Shown here: positions 21,789 to 30,773 of the stretch, one piece after another
Position numbering within the stretch: position 1 is the first letter of the stretch
Layout: the number at the start of each line of letters is the position of its first letter
NCBI GenBank assembly: GCA_016873475.1
Contig: VGXI01000013.1
Coordinates: forward strand, 1 to 33,050
Direction of reading: 5' to 3'
DNA from: a bacterium
Lineage (GTDB): Bacteria > Krumholzibacteriota > Krumholzibacteriia > JACNKJ01
DNA: 33,050 nt
Notes under the pieces: model-generated
What the model saw: the letters and a program-made list of their open reading frames with translations, nothing else
Databases searched by the model: none
Told to the model about the DNA's origin: nothing
Position numbers and translations under genes: made by a program

Positions 21789-22335
21789 CGCTCAGCTCCC
21801 GCTTCAACTTCTGCAGGGCCTGGAAGTGGTTGGCCCGCACGCCGCCCTCGCTGCGCTGGAGCGCGGCGGCGATCTCGCCGTAGTCCAGCCCTTCCCGGTG
21901 CCGCATCAGGAAGACGGCCCGCTGCTTCGGCGGCAGGGCGGCCACCGCCCGCTCGATGCGAGTGGCCAGATCCTTGCGCGCCAGGTCGCGCTCCGGCTGG
22001 CCGCGCCGCGTGCGCAGCCGCCGCACCACGTCGCCGAGGGCGACCAGCGGGTGCCGTCGCGCGCTGCGCAGCCGGCTCAGGCAGAGATTCACGGCGATCC
22101 GATGCAACCAGGTCCCGAAGCTCGCCCGGAACTCGAAACTCGGCAGGGCTCGGAAGGCTCGGATGAAGGTCTCCTGCGCGATGTCGTCGGCCGCGTCCGG
22201 GTCGCCCAGCATGCCCAGCGCCAGGCGATGGATCCGCTTCTCGTGCCGCTCCATGAGTGCGTCGAAGGTCCATCGCTCCCCCTCCAGGAATCGCCGGACG
22301 AGCTCGCCGTCGTCGAGTCCCGCGTGCCGGCTCAC
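21766..22335 (-). CDS. ECF (extracytoplasmic function) RNA polymerase sigma factor
   Basis: The 189-residue product has region 2 with WTFDALMERHEKRIHRLALGMLGDPDAADDIAQETFIRAFRAL, the DIAQETF-x-RAF motif being the hallmark. Region 4 has IERAVAALPPKQRAVFLMRHREGLDYGEIAAALQRSEGGVRANHFQALQKLKREL. Regions 1.1 and 3 are absent, as in ECF factors. It heads a five-gene minus-strand operon that includes its anti-sigma factor and envelope proteins. The upstream region holds the 11-bp tandem repeat at 22390-22411. The start is ATG 22335; a small gene is divergently placed. Confidence 0.93.
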   Translation of the reverse strand: MSRHAGLDDGELVRRFLEGERWTFDALMERHEKRIHRLALGMLGDPDAADDIAQETFIRAFRALPSFEFRASFGTWLHRIAVNLCLSRLRSARRHPLVALGDVVRRLRTRRGQPERDLARKDLATRIERAVAALPPKQRAVFLMRHREGLDYGEIAAALQRSEGGVRANHFQALQKLKRELSDEDALDD

Positions 22336-22389
22336 TGTCGATCTCCGGAAGCTTGGACGCCGGGGCGGCCGGTCCGTTTAAGGGCCCCG

Positions 22390-22411
22390 CCGCGTAACGA
22401 CCGCGTAACGA
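22390..22411. repeat. Perfect 11-bp tandem repeat upstream of the sigma-factor gene
   Basis: CCGCGTAACGA occurs twice, back to back. It sits between the divergent sigma-factor and small-protein genes, so it could be a regulator binding site or part of a promoter. No -10 was assigned. Confidence 0.5.
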
Positions 22412-22479
22412 CTGGGAGCGATCCTCTCTCGCGACGCACCGGCAGGAGGCCGGCACCCAACCCGGCAAAGGAGGCCCGC

Positions 22480-22695
22480 GTGTCCACCTTCGTGGTCAGC
22501 TTCCTCGGCGATCCCCAGCGCAGCTTCCGCGGCCGGGTCCGGCACGTGGCCTCGGGCGAGGAGGCCGTTTTCGCCTCGGTCACCGACCTGCTCCTCTTCT
22601 TCGAGGAGACGGCGGGCTTGACGGGCCGGGACCCCGAGACGGCGGAGACGGCCCCGCCCCGGTTGGAGACGCCGGAGGGGCATCGGGACGCCTGA
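22480..22695 (+). CDS. Small protein of unknown function (71 residues)
   Basis: The start is GTG with AAAGGAGG 6 nt upstream. The first 45 residues are well formed (FVVSFLGDPQRSFRGRVRHVASGEEAVFASVTDLLLFFE), and I have the impression of similar small proteins in other bacteria, though I cannot name a family. The tail is Glu/Thr/Pro-rich. Its last 116 bp overlap the 3' end of the regulator gene on the other strand. Confidence 0.7.
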   Translation: MSTFVVSFLGDPQRSFRGRVRHVASGEEAVFASVTDLLLFFEETAGLTGRDPETAETAPPRLETPEGHRDA

Positions 22696-25600
22696 GGCGC
22701 TCCCCCAGTTCGCGCAGGCGCGGCGAGGGCGGCAGGTCCAGCTCCTCGATGAGCAGGCGCTCGTAGCGCTGGTAGTCCGCCAGGGCCTCTCGGCGCTGGC
22801 CGAGGCGGCGCTGGGCCTCGATGAGATGCCAGTGCAGGCCCTCGGCGTAGGGATCGCGCTCCAGCCCCTGGCGGCAGAGGACCGGCAGCTCCGCCCAGCG
22901 CTCGCCCTTCGCCAGGAGGCCAAGCAGCCGCTCCAAGGCCCGCAAGAAGCGATCGCGCAGGCCTTCCCGTTCGAGCACCGCCATCTCCTCGTAGGGGCTC
23001 TCGGCCAGGAAATCGCCGCGATAGAGCGCCAGGGCGGCCCGCAGCGCCGCCTCCAGGCCCTTCGCGTCGTCGCGCCGCCGGGCGGCCTCCGCGGCAGCCA
23101 GCCCGGCCTCGAACTCGGCCACGTCGTAGCGGTGCCCGGCTCCCGGATCGAGCCGGCAGGCTTCCTGGCGGTGCTGCACATGCGAGGGGCCCTCGTCTCG
23201 ATCGAGCAGCCGCCGGAGCTGGAAGATGCTCTGGCGCAGGTTGCCGCGGCTGCGCTGCGGATCGGCTTCCGGCCAGAGCGCTTCGAGGATCTGCTCCTGG
23301 GGCACCCAGCGAAAGCGCTGTACGAGGAGCAGCTGGAAGAGCCGCAGCGCGCGGCGCGAGGGCCAGTCCTCGAGGCGCAGGCAGTCCTCGCCCCGCTCGA
23401 TCTCGAGCGGACCCAGGGCGCGGACGTGCAGCGAGTGCCCCGGCGCCGCGCTGAGCTCCGCGGCCGCGGCCTGGGCAGCGCCGTCCCGGCGGCCGCGCGC
23501 GAGCCGCGCGAGCAGGCCGCGCGCGCCGTCGCCACCCAGCCGGCCGAGCAGCTCCACGAGGCGCAGCCGGCAGCCCTCGTCCGCGCTCTCCGCGAGTGGC
23601 GCCAGGGCGGCGAGAGCCGCCTCCCCCATCGCATCGAGGGAACGGGTGGCGTGCTCCGCCTCGATCCCCCGCGCCAGTGCCGCCGCCCAGAGGCGCGCGC
23701 AGGCTGCTGGCTGCTGGACGCGCAGGGCGCGCTCGTGCTCCGAGGCGGCCAGGGCGCTCAGGAATTCGGCGAGCGGCGCGTCGGCGAGTCGGCCGGCGGC
23801 GAGGGCGCGATCCAGGCGCAGGCAGGCGAGCCGCCGTCGCTCGAACTGGGCGTCGGCGGCCCCCAGCAGGCGCTCGGCGCGCTGCCAGTGCGGCCCCTCG
23901 TGACCGGGCGCCGCGGCCAGACCGAGCAGGGTCTCGCAGTGCCCCTCGTGCAGACGATGCCCCACGCTGCGCGCCGCGGCCAGCGCCCGGCGCAGGCGGC
24001 GGCGGGCGATGAGCCGATTGCCCTCGGCGAGATCGAGTTCGGCCAGGGCCAGGTGCGGGATGGAGCGCATCTCCGCCTCCGCCTCGCGCTCACCCAGTTC
24101 CTGCGCCCGCTCGAGGTGCGCGCGGGCGGCGGTGTACTCGCCCTCGAGGAAGCGCAGGCGGCCGAGGCTGTAGTGCAGGACGGCCAGCATCGTTGCGTAC
24201 TCGAGTCGCTCGGCGATGCGCAGGGCCTCCTCGCAGCAGTCGGCGGCCTCGCGCAGCTCACCGGCCTCCACGAGCGCCCAGCCCAGCACGCCCAGGCTGT
24301 GGCAGATGCGCCGCGGGTCGCCCAGCTCGCGGAAGATGGCCACGGAGCGGCGGCCGGCGCGCTTCGCCTCGCGGAACTCGCCGCGCGGCCCGTAGACGTT
24401 GCCCACCAGCAGGTAGAGCACCCGCCCCTCGCCGAGCGCATCCTGGCGACGGCGGAAGATGCGCCCGGCCTGCACGAGCGCCGCGGCGCCCTCCTCCAGA
24501 CGCCCCAAGTCGCAGGCCGAGACGCCACGGAGGCCGAGCAGGCGCCCTTCCACGGCCGGCCGCAGGCCGGGCTCGGCCAGGGCGCGGTCGCACAGGCGCA
24601 GGCAGCTGCGGTAGTTGCCTTGACGCATGGCGAGCTGGGCGAGCAGGCTGAGCAGCTCGACACGCCGCGGGCCGCTCGCCGCCCGGCGCAGGGCAGCCCG
24701 ATAGGCGCGCGCCGCCTCGGTGAAGCGGCCCTGCACCTCGTGCACCCGTCCGAGCAGGTGCAGGGCCGAGGCGCTCGCTGCGAGCCGCGCTGCCGGCAGG
24801 CTGACGAGCAGCTCGCGGAGCAGGCTGTACTGGCCGGTGGCGAGCAGCTCCTCGCCCTGGCGCTCGCAGAGGGCGAGCAGCCCGTCGCTGTCGCCCGCCT
24901 CGGCGCTGGCCGCGGCGGCGCCGATCCAGTCGCCCCGCTGCCGCAGCAGGCCCGCCGCGCGGCTCAGCAGCGCCTGCCGCCGCGCTTCGCCCTCGTGCCG
25001 GGCGAGCTGCTCGCGCAGGCAGTCGCGAAAGAGCGCGTGCAGGCGGTAGCCGCCCGCCGCATCGGGGGCGAGGAAGCAGTTGCGCCGCGCCAACTCGGCG
25101 AGCCGCGCGGCCGCGTCGCGGCTTCCCAGCAGCGCATCGCAGAGCGCGGGCTCCTGGCGCGGCAGGATGGCGATCGCGCGCAGGAAGCGGCGGGTCTCGG
25201 CGGGTAGTCCGGCCAGCACCTCTTCGGCGAAGTAGGCGAACCAGTCGCCGCGCGCGGCGCGCAGGCCCGCGAGCGCCGCGGCGAGCGCGGCCGGCGTCGG
25301 CTCGGCAAGGCCCTGGAAGAGAATGCCCACGCCCGCCGCCCAGCCCTCGGTCAGGGTCGCAATGCGCGCTGCCTCCGCTGCCGGCAGCAGCTTGCCCGGA
25401 AAGCGCAGCGCATAGAGCGCCGCGATCTCCTCGGCGCTGAATGCCAACTCCGCGGCGCCGAGGCTGGCCAGCTCGCCGGCCGCGCGCAGGCGCGTCAGCG
25501 GCAGGTCCAGGGCTTCCCGCGAGAGAAGCGCCAGACACCCCGTGGCGGGTAGCTGGCGGAGCAGGCGCTCGAGCAGGGCCCGCACCGGCGGCGCTCCGGC

Positions 25601-25990
25601 CACGAGATGCAGGTCGTCGAGCACGACCAGGCAGGGCGCCGGCGCCGCGGCGAGCAGGGCCAGGGTGCCGCCGAGCCGGTCCTCGGGCTCCATCTCGCTC
25701 GCGGGATCGACGGGGCGGCCCAGGGCGCGGCGCAGGGCGGCCTCGAAGAGCCGCGCGAAGGCCGCGGAGTCGGCATCGCCCGCCTCCAAGCTCAGCCAGG
25801 CCACGGGACCCGCGTGCCGGCCCGCGGCGCGCGCGAGGAAGGCCGTCTTGCCGAAGCCCGCGCCCGCGGTGACGGCGAGCACGCGCCGACGTCGACAAGT
25901 CTCCCAGAGCTCGTCGAGGCGAGGGCGCTCGAGGTACAGGGCCGGCAGCCGGGGCGGCTCCAGCTTGGTGAGGACGAGCGAGGATGGCAT
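22580..25990 (-). CDS. Large transcriptional regulator: STAND ATPase, TPR, winged helix and BTAD
   Basis: The 1136-residue product has a Walker A motif at residues 41-50 (TAGAGFGKTA) and Walker B near CLVVLDDLHLV, as in MalT/NB-ARC-type STAND ATPases. A long helical repeat (TPR-like) region covers about 380-840. Near 852-945 is an OmpR-type winged helix (ALGPLEIERG, then WPSRRALRLFQLLLVQRFRWVP and LWPEADPQRSRGNLRQSIFQLRRLL). Residues 950-1095 form the bacterial transcriptional activation domain (BTAD). In classical SARPs the DNA-binding and BTAD domains come first; here they are last. ATG 25990 (MPSSLVLTKLEPPRL, typical of MalT-like N-termini) is chosen although the frame is open to 27319; GGGTGA is a modest ribosome binding site. 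The signal and target genes are unknown. Confidence 0.9.
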   Translation of the reverse strand: MPSSLVLTKLEPPRLPALYLERPRLDELWETCRRRRVLAVTAGAGFGKTAFLARAAGRHAGPVAWLSLEAGDADSAAFARLFEAALRRALGRPVDPASEMEPEDRLGGTLALLAAAPAPCLVVLDDLHLVAGAPPVRALLERLLRQLPATGCLALLSREALDLPLTRLRAAGELASLGAAELAFSAEEIAALYALRFPGKLLPAAEAARIATLTEGWAAGVGILFQGLAEPTPAALAAALAGLRAARGDWFAYFAEEVLAGLPAETRRFLRAIAILPRQEPALCDALLGSRDAAARLAELARRNCFLAPDAAGGYRLHALFRDCLREQLARHEGEARRQALLSRAAGLLRQRGDWIGAAAASAEAGDSDGLLALCERQGEELLATGQYSLLRELLVSLPAARLAASASALHLLGRVHEVQGRFTEAARAYRAALRRAASGPRRVELLSLLAQLAMRQGNYRSCLRLCDRALAEPGLRPAVEGRLLGLRGVSACDLGRLEEGAAALVQAGRIFRRRQDALGEGRVLYLLVGNVYGPRGEFREAKRAGRRSVAIFRELGDPRRICHSLGVLGWALVEAGELREAADCCEEALRIAERLEYATMLAVLHYSLGRLRFLEGEYTAARAHLERAQELGEREAEAEMRSIPHLALAELDLAEGNRLIARRRLRRALAAARSVGHRLHEGHCETLLGLAAAPGHEGPHWQRAERLLGAADAQFERRRLACLRLDRALAAGRLADAPLAEFLSALAASEHERALRVQQPAACARLWAAALARGIEAEHATRSLDAMGEAALAALAPLAESADEGCRLRLVELLGRLGGDGARGLLARLARGRRDGAAQAAAAELSAAPGHSLHVRALGPLEIERGEDCLRLEDWPSRRALRLFQLLLVQRFRWVPQEQILEALWPEADPQRSRGNLRQSIFQLRRLLDRDEGPSHVQHRQEACRLDPGAGHRYDVAEFEAGLAAAEAARRRDDAKGLEAALRAALALYRGDFLAESPYEEMAVLEREGLRDRFLRALERLLGLLAKGERWAELPVLCRQGLERDPYAEGLHWHLIEAQRRLGQRREALADYQRYERLLIEELDLPPSPRLRELGERLRRPDAPPASPTGAGPSPPSRGPGPSSPPSPRRRGAGR

Positions 25991-26176
25991 GGCGCGGTCA
26001 CCCGGCGGCTGGCGGTCGCAATCCAGTATGCCGCTTCCCGGGCAGGCACTCAAGCGAACCCGCCGGCGTCCGCGCGGGGTCCGGCGCTTTCCCCGCATTG
26101 CTCGCCGGCGGGCATGACGGTTGCCCCCGCGTTCAGCGGTATCGCCGCACCGCCATCGCGAATGGAAAGGACTGCC

Positions 26177-27259
26177 ATGCCCGCCTCGGACGGCAAGCGC
26201 CAGATCTGGATCATCCCGGGTGAATCGCCGGGGGGCTTCGTCCCGATCCCGGCGGACCGGGCGCCCGGTCACCGCGTCGTGGCCGCGCCCATCGCGCGGC
26301 GACAGCGCCGCTCCGAGACGCGTCCGCTGCGCCTGCTCGCGCGGCTCTACGGGCTCGGCCCCCTCGGCGCCCTGTTCGGAGGCGCGACGCGCGGGGAGCA
26401 GATCCTGGCCGGGACCGCCCTCGGCGCCGGAGTCCTCTGGCTGCTGCTGCAACTGCCGCCCGTCGCGGCGGGCCTGCCGGCCCTGCCGCGGCTGGGCCTC
26501 GCGCTGCTTTGCGGCGGCCTCGCGCTGGCGGCCTGGTCCCGCGAGTTGGCCCTGGCCGCGGGCCAGCGGCGCCTCAACCGCGACCGCCTGCCGGCCTGGA
26601 TGCGCGGCAGCGGCGGGGCGGCGCTGCTCGGCCTGACCCTGCCCGGATTCGGGCTGCTCCTCGCCGGACGGGCGCGGCGCGCGGCCCTTGCCTTCGTCAA
26701 TGCGGGACTCACGCTGGGCGCGCTCTGCGCGGCGGCCGGCTTGATCCTGACGCCCGGACCAGGAAAGCCGAGCGCCGCCGTCGAACTGTGCCTCGGTGGG
26801 ACGCTCCTCGCGGTCGCGCTGGGAGCCCTCCTCTGGGTGGCGGGCGCCCTCGACGGCGGCCGGCTCCTGGCCAATGCCGCCCGCCGGCCGCGCGCGGTGC
26901 CGGCGGACCGCTTCGCTCTCGCCCTGCTCCTGGCCCTGATGCTCTTCGGCGCCGCCTTCGATCCCGCCGAGCTGGCCAGCGACCTCGACGCCATCGCCGC
27001 CTCGCTGCAGGCCCGCGACTTCCGCCACGTCCCGCTGGCCTGCGAGCTCTGGGCCCTGCGCCTCGATCCCTCCCGTCCGGAGTACGCGCTGCGCGCGGCG
27101 GATCTCGCCGCCGCCAGCGATCGGCCGACCCTGGCCGGCGCCCTCCTCTACTCGGTGCGCGAGCGCTGGCAGGTCTGCACGGTTCGCTTCGGCCGCGAGT
27201 GGCCGCGCCGCCCGCGCCTGGACGGCCACGCGGCGGTGGGCGCCGCGCTCCCCCAGTAG
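26177..27259 (+). CDS. Multi-spanning membrane protein of unknown function
   Basis: The start is ATG 26177 with AAAGGA 8 nt upstream; in-frame upstream ATGs lack such a site. The 360-residue product has a hydrophilic N-terminus (residues 1-60, rich in Arg and Pro). About six hydrophobic segments follow between residues 65 and 265, with Arg-rich loops. A soluble helical C-terminus (LQARDFRHVPLACELWALRLDPSRPEYALRAADL) resembles a TPR-like pair. I recognise no family. It is divergent from the large regulator gene, so regulation by that protein is possible but unproven. Confidence 0.7.
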   Translation: MPASDGKRQIWIIPGESPGGFVPIPADRAPGHRVVAAPIARRQRRSETRPLRLLARLYGLGPLGALFGGATRGEQILAGTALGAGVLWLLLQLPPVAAGLPALPRLGLALLCGGLALAAWSRELALAAGQRRLNRDRLPAWMRGSGGAALLGLTLPGFGLLLAGRARRAALAFVNAGLTLGALCAAAGLILTPGPGKPSAAVELCLGGTLLAVALGALLWVAGALDGGRLLANAARRPRAVPADRFALALLLALMLFGAAFDPAELASDLDAIAASLQARDFRHVPLACELWALRLDPSRPEYALRAADLAAASDRPTLAGALLYSVRERWQVCTVRFGREWPRRPRLDGHAAVGAALPQ

Positions 27260-27267
27260 CGCCCGAC

Positions 27268-27297
27268 TTGGCATGGCCGGGCGCCGCGGTGTACCTT
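27268..27297 (+). promoter_or_regulatory. Putative promoter of the DUF362-polyferredoxin operon
   Basis: TTGGCA (27268-27273) and TACCTT (27292-27297) are 18 bp apart, with a leader of about 40 nt. It is the closest relative of the gatE promoter. Confidence 0.45.
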
Positions 27298-27343
27298 TGC
27301 GGAGTGGGATGTCCGCCATGGCTCCCGGAGCCGGAGGTCACCG

Positions 27344-28276
27344 ATGACGCTCTGCAGCCGCCGCGACTTCATCAAGGGTCTCGCCGCGGGATCCGCCCTC
27401 GCCCTCACGCCCCTGCCCTTGCTCGGCGCCGAGGAGACGCCGCGCACCCTCGCGATTGCCCGCTGGCAGGGCGAGGCACTCGGCGAGGCGACGCTCGACG
27501 CCGCGGCGGGCCGCCTCACCGAGCGCGCGATCGCGGCCCTGGGCGGCATGGGCCGCTTCGTCACGAAGGGCGATCGCGTCTGGGTGAAGCCCAACATCGG
27601 CTGGAACCGGAGCCCCGCCCAGGCGGCCAACACGCACCCGGCCGTCGTCGGCGCGCTCGTGCGCCTCTGTCTCGAGGCCGGCGCCAAGAGCGTGCGCGTC
27701 GGCGACCACACCTGCCATGAGCCGCGGCAGACCTACGCGACGAGCGGCATCGCCGCCGCCGTCGCGGCCGCGGGCGGCGAGATGGTGACGCTCGACCCCG
27801 CGCGCTGCCGGCGCGTGGCGCTCGGCGGCAAGCGGCTCAAGGAGTGGGAGCTCTTCCCGGAGATCCTCGAGGCCGACCTCGTCATCAACGCGCCGATCGC
27901 CAAGCACCACGGGCTCTCGCGCACGACGGCCTGCATGAAGAACTACATGGGCGTCGTCGGCGGCAATCGCAGCGTCTGGCACCAGGACTTCGCGACCTGC
28001 CTGGTGGACATCACGGCCTTCCTGAAGCCGCGCCTGTGCGTGCTGGACGCGACGCGCGTGCTCCTGCGCCACGGCCCGCAGGGCGGCAACCTCGAGGACG
28101 TGGCGACGCCCGGCCTGGTCGCCGCCGGCGCCGACATCGTCGCGCTGGACGCGCTGGCCGCCGAGCTGATCGGCCTCGCGCCGGCCGAGCTGCCCGTGCT
28201 GAAGGCGGGCGTTGCGGCGGGCCTGGGCAGCCTCGACTACCGCGCGCAGGCCGGTGCGGAGCTCGCCGTCTCGTGA
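27344..28276 (+). CDS. Tat-exported DUF362 protein
   Basis: The 310-residue product has the twin-arginine motif SRRDFIKG at residues 5-12 followed by a hydrophobic stretch, so it is exported folded and probably with a cofactor. The DUF362 domain is shown by GDRVWVKPNIGWNRSP, the NTHPAVVGALVRLCLEAGAKSVRVGDHT block, DLVINAPIAKHHGLSRTTACMKNYMGV, and the final segment ALDALAAELIGL. DUF362 proteins often accompany iron-sulfur proteins and the family is uncharacterised in detail. GGAGGTCACCG precedes the ATG. The stop overlaps the next start as GTGA, so it is coupled to the membrane polyferredoxin. Confidence 0.88.
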   Translation: MTLCSRRDFIKGLAAGSALALTPLPLLGAEETPRTLAIARWQGEALGEATLDAAAGRLTERAIAALGGMGRFVTKGDRVWVKPNIGWNRSPAQAANTHPAVVGALVRLCLEAGAKSVRVGDHTCHEPRQTYATSGIAAAVAAAGGEMVTLDPARCRRVALGGKRLKEWELFPEILEADLVINAPIAKHHGLSRTTACMKNYMGVVGGNRSVWHQDFATCLVDITAFLKPRLCVLDATRVLLRHGPQGGNLEDVATPGLVAAGADIVALDALAAELIGLAPAELPVLKAGVAAGLGSLDYRAQAGAELAVS

Positions 28277-29919
28277 CCGCGCGGGGCCGGGCGCGGCGGC
28301 TCATCTGGCTGCGCCGCGGCGTCCAGGCGGCGAGCCTGGCGCTCTTCGTCGGGCTGCTCCTCGCCATGCGGCCGCCAGAGAGCGGCGCGCCCTCGCCCCG
28401 GCTCGGCTTCTACTTCCACCTCGATCCGCTGCTGCTCGTCGGCGCCTGGCTGGGCGGCGAGCGCCTCGCCGGGCCCGCGCTGCTCGCCCTCGCCACGCTC
28501 GCGCTCACCGTGCTGCTCGGCCGCGTCTTCTGCGGCTGGCTGTGTCCCCTCGGCGCGCTGCACAACGCGCTGAGCTGGCTGGGCTGGCGCAGCGCCGCCC
28601 GCCGCCGCGAGACGGACGGCCTCTCGCGCTGGCAGCGCGCCAAGTACTGGCTGCTCGTCGCCCTGCTCGTGATGGCCGTGGGCGGCGCGCACTGGACGGG
28701 CGTCTTCGATCCCCAGTCCCTGCTCTACCGCAGCCTGACGACGGGGCTGCTGCCCGGCCTCGACTGGGGGATCAGCGCGGGCGCAGCGGCGATCTTCCAG
28801 GCCGACCCGCAGCTGGGGCCGCTGCACCTGACCGCGCTCAGCGAGCCGCTCTACCGCTTCTGGCGGGACGCGCTGCTCGCTGGCAGGGAGTTCGTTTTCG
28901 CGGGCGGCGGGCTCATCCTGGCCCTGTTGCTCGCGCTGCTCGCGCTGAACCTCTGGCGGCCGCGTTTCTGGTGTCGTTACCTGTGCCCTCTCGGCGCGCT
29001 GCTCGGCGCCTGCGCGGGGCGCACGGCCCTGCGCCTGACGCCGACCGGAACCTGCGGCGCCTGCCAGCGCTGCCTGCTGCGCTGCCCCGCGGCGGCGCAG
29101 CCCGAGAAGCCCGGTCAGTGGTTGCCCGAGGAGTGCTTCGGCTGCTGGAACTGCGTGGCGAGCTGCGGCGAGGACGCCCTCGACTTCCGCTGGCAGTGGC
29201 CCTGGCGGCGGCCCGCCGCCGCGCGCGTGGACCTCGGCCGGCGCGCGCTCGTCGGCGCGGGGCTGGCGGGCCTCGGCGCGCTGCTCGTCTTCAAGTTGCC
29301 GCCGAGCGCGCGGGCGAAGACCTTTGGCCCCGAACTGATCCGCCCGCCGGGCGCCCTCGCCGAGGGCGACTTCCTCGCCCGCTGCGTGCAGTGCGGCCTG
29401 TGCATGCAGGTCTGCCCGACGGGCGCGCTGCAGCCGGCCATCGATCAGGCGGGCCTGGCCGGCCTCTGGACGCCCGTGCTCGTGCCGCGCCTGGGCTACT
29501 GCGAGCACGGCTGCGCGCTCTGCGGGCAGGTCTGCCCGACGGGCGCGATCGCGCCGCTCGCGCTCGCCGAGAAGCAGGCGCTGAGTATCGGCCTCGCCAC
29601 CATCGACACCACGCGCTGCCTGCCCTACGTCTACGGGCGCGAGTGCATCGTCTGCGAGGAGCACTGCCCCGTGCCGACGAAGGCGATCTACTTCGTGGAG
29701 ACGGAGGTCACGCTGCGCGGCGGCGAGCGGCGGGTGCTCAAGCAGCCGCGCGTGGAACCGACGCTCTGCACGGGCTGCGGCATCTGCGAGACGAAGTGCC
29801 CCTTCGCCGACCGCGCGGCGATTCGCGTGACGAGCGCGAACGAGAGCCGGCATCCGGCGAACCAGCCGCTGCTGCCGGGCGGGACGGAGAGCGTTGGAAG
29901 CAATCCCTACGGCGCCTAG
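28273..29919 (+). CDS. Membrane polyferredoxin, NapH-like part fused to NapG/MauM-like ferredoxin part
   Basis: The start is GTG, overlapping the preceding stop. The 548-residue product has an N-terminal membrane part with several helices and the paired motifs C87GWLCPLG and C234RYLCPLG typical of NapH/CcoG-like proteins. Cysteine clusters follow near 261-273 (CGACQRCLLRC) and 288-297 (CFGCWNCVASC). A further helix with an Arg-Arg pair, then more clusters, make up the C-terminal ferredoxin: 371-382 (CVQCGLCMQVCPTG), 410-424 (CEHGCALCGQVCPTG), 458-465 (CIVCEEHCP) and 499-510 (CTGCGICETKCP). It therefore carries several [4Fe-4S] clusters and can pass electrons between the membrane and the periplasm. 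A NapG-like half fused to a NapH-like half is the best description. The partner oxidoreductase is not in the window. Confidence 0.88.
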   Translation: MTARGRARRLIWLRRGVQAASLALFVGLLLAMRPPESGAPSPRLGFYFHLDPLLLVGAWLGGERLAGPALLALATLALTVLLGRVFCGWLCPLGALHNALSWLGWRSAARRRETDGLSRWQRAKYWLLVALLVMAVGGAHWTGVFDPQSLLYRSLTTGLLPGLDWGISAGAAAIFQADPQLGPLHLTALSEPLYRFWRDALLAGREFVFAGGGLILALLLALLALNLWRPRFWCRYLCPLGALLGACAGRTALRLTPTGTCGACQRCLLRCPAAAQPEKPGQWLPEECFGCWNCVASCGEDALDFRWQWPWRRPAAARVDLGRRALVGAGLAGLGALLVFKLPPSARAKTFGPELIRPPGALAEGDFLARCVQCGLCMQVCPTGALQPAIDQAGLAGLWTPVLVPRLGYCEHGCALCGQVCPTGAIAPLALAEKQALSIGLATIDTTRCLPYVYGRECIVCEEHCPVPTKAIYFVETEVTLRGGERRVLKQPRVEPTLCTGCGICETKCPFADRAAIRVTSANESRHPANQPLLPGGTESVGSNPYGA

Positions 29920-30773
29920 CGCAGAGTCGGCAGGGAGACGAGTCCCGACTGCAGGCGCAGGGTATCACCGGCGATCCGGGCTGCACCGAAGCGGCCGGCA
30001 TAGTCGCGGAAGCTGAGGCCCTGCGCGGCTGCGGCGAGCAGCGAGGCATCCCGCCGGCAGATCGCCGCCAGCGCCGCGAGGGCGGCCCGCGCTGCGCCGC
30101 TGTCCGGGTAGGCGGCCACGAAGGCGCGCTCGGGCGAGAGCGCCTCGCCGTAGTCCCCCACCGCCGCATAGACGCGCCCGTCGAGGCTGAGCGGATCGCC
30201 GCCGGAGAAGGGCAGGTAGGGCTCCTCGCTGAAGGCGCCGCGCAGGAGCCGCTCGCTGTGCGGGCGCAGGCCCGCCTGCGGGAGCGCCGCGAAGAGCGGA
30301 TCGCCGCCCGGCGCGGGACGGGACCCCGCCGCGGCGTCGGCAATGGCGGCCATCGCGGGCTGCAGCGCGGGCGCGCCGTCCGGGTTGTTGACCTGGATGA
30401 AGAGGTCCCCCGCAACCAGCGTGAGCTGATGGGGCGCGGCGCTGTGCCGGTGAGCCAGCGCCGGCAGCGGCGCCTCGCGCCCGCACTTGAGCAGATAGAC
30501 CGCGTAGGCCGCGCGGGCGTCCTCGAGGCGGTAGACCTCGAGGTCCAGCTCGCGATCCGCGCTGTCGGCGTAGGCCGCGACCAACAGATCGACGAAGCCG
30601 AACTCGTGGAAGAGCTCGGCGCCACCGTCGATGTGGCCGTAGAGCTCGCGGCCGGGGTAGAGCCGCGGCGCGCCGGCGAGCCGCCAGCCCGCCGGCGCCG
30701 GCGGGGGCGCGAGGGGCTCGCGCGCCGCCGCCGCACTCGCGAGCACGAGCAGCAGCCAGGCCAGCGCGCGCAT
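29916..30773 (-). CDS. Secreted protein, DUF6599-like
   Basis: The 285-residue product begins with a signal peptide (residues 1-18). A beta/alpha pattern follows: ELYGHIDGGAELFHEFGFVDLLVAAYAD, then LEVYRLEDARAAYAVYLLKCG and LTLVAGDLFIQVNN. This matches my recollection of the DUF6599 family. Function is unknown. The start overlaps the DUF362 stop (TGATG), so the two are translationally coupled. The gene overlaps the end of the polyferredoxin gene by 4 bp on the opposite strand. Confidence 0.75.
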   Translation of the reverse strand: MRALAWLLLVLASAAAAREPLAPPPAPAGWRLAGAPRLYPGRELYGHIDGGAELFHEFGFVDLLVAAYADSADRELDLEVYRLEDARAAYAVYLLKCGREAPLPALAHRHSAAPHQLTLVAGDLFIQVNNPDGAPALQPAMAAIADAAAGSRPAPGGDPLFAALPQAGLRPHSERLLRGAFSEEPYLPFSGGDPLSLDGRVYAAVGDYGEALSPERAFVAAYPDSGAARAALAALAAICRRDASLLAAAAQGLSFRDYAGRFGAARIAGDTLRLQSGLVSLPTLR

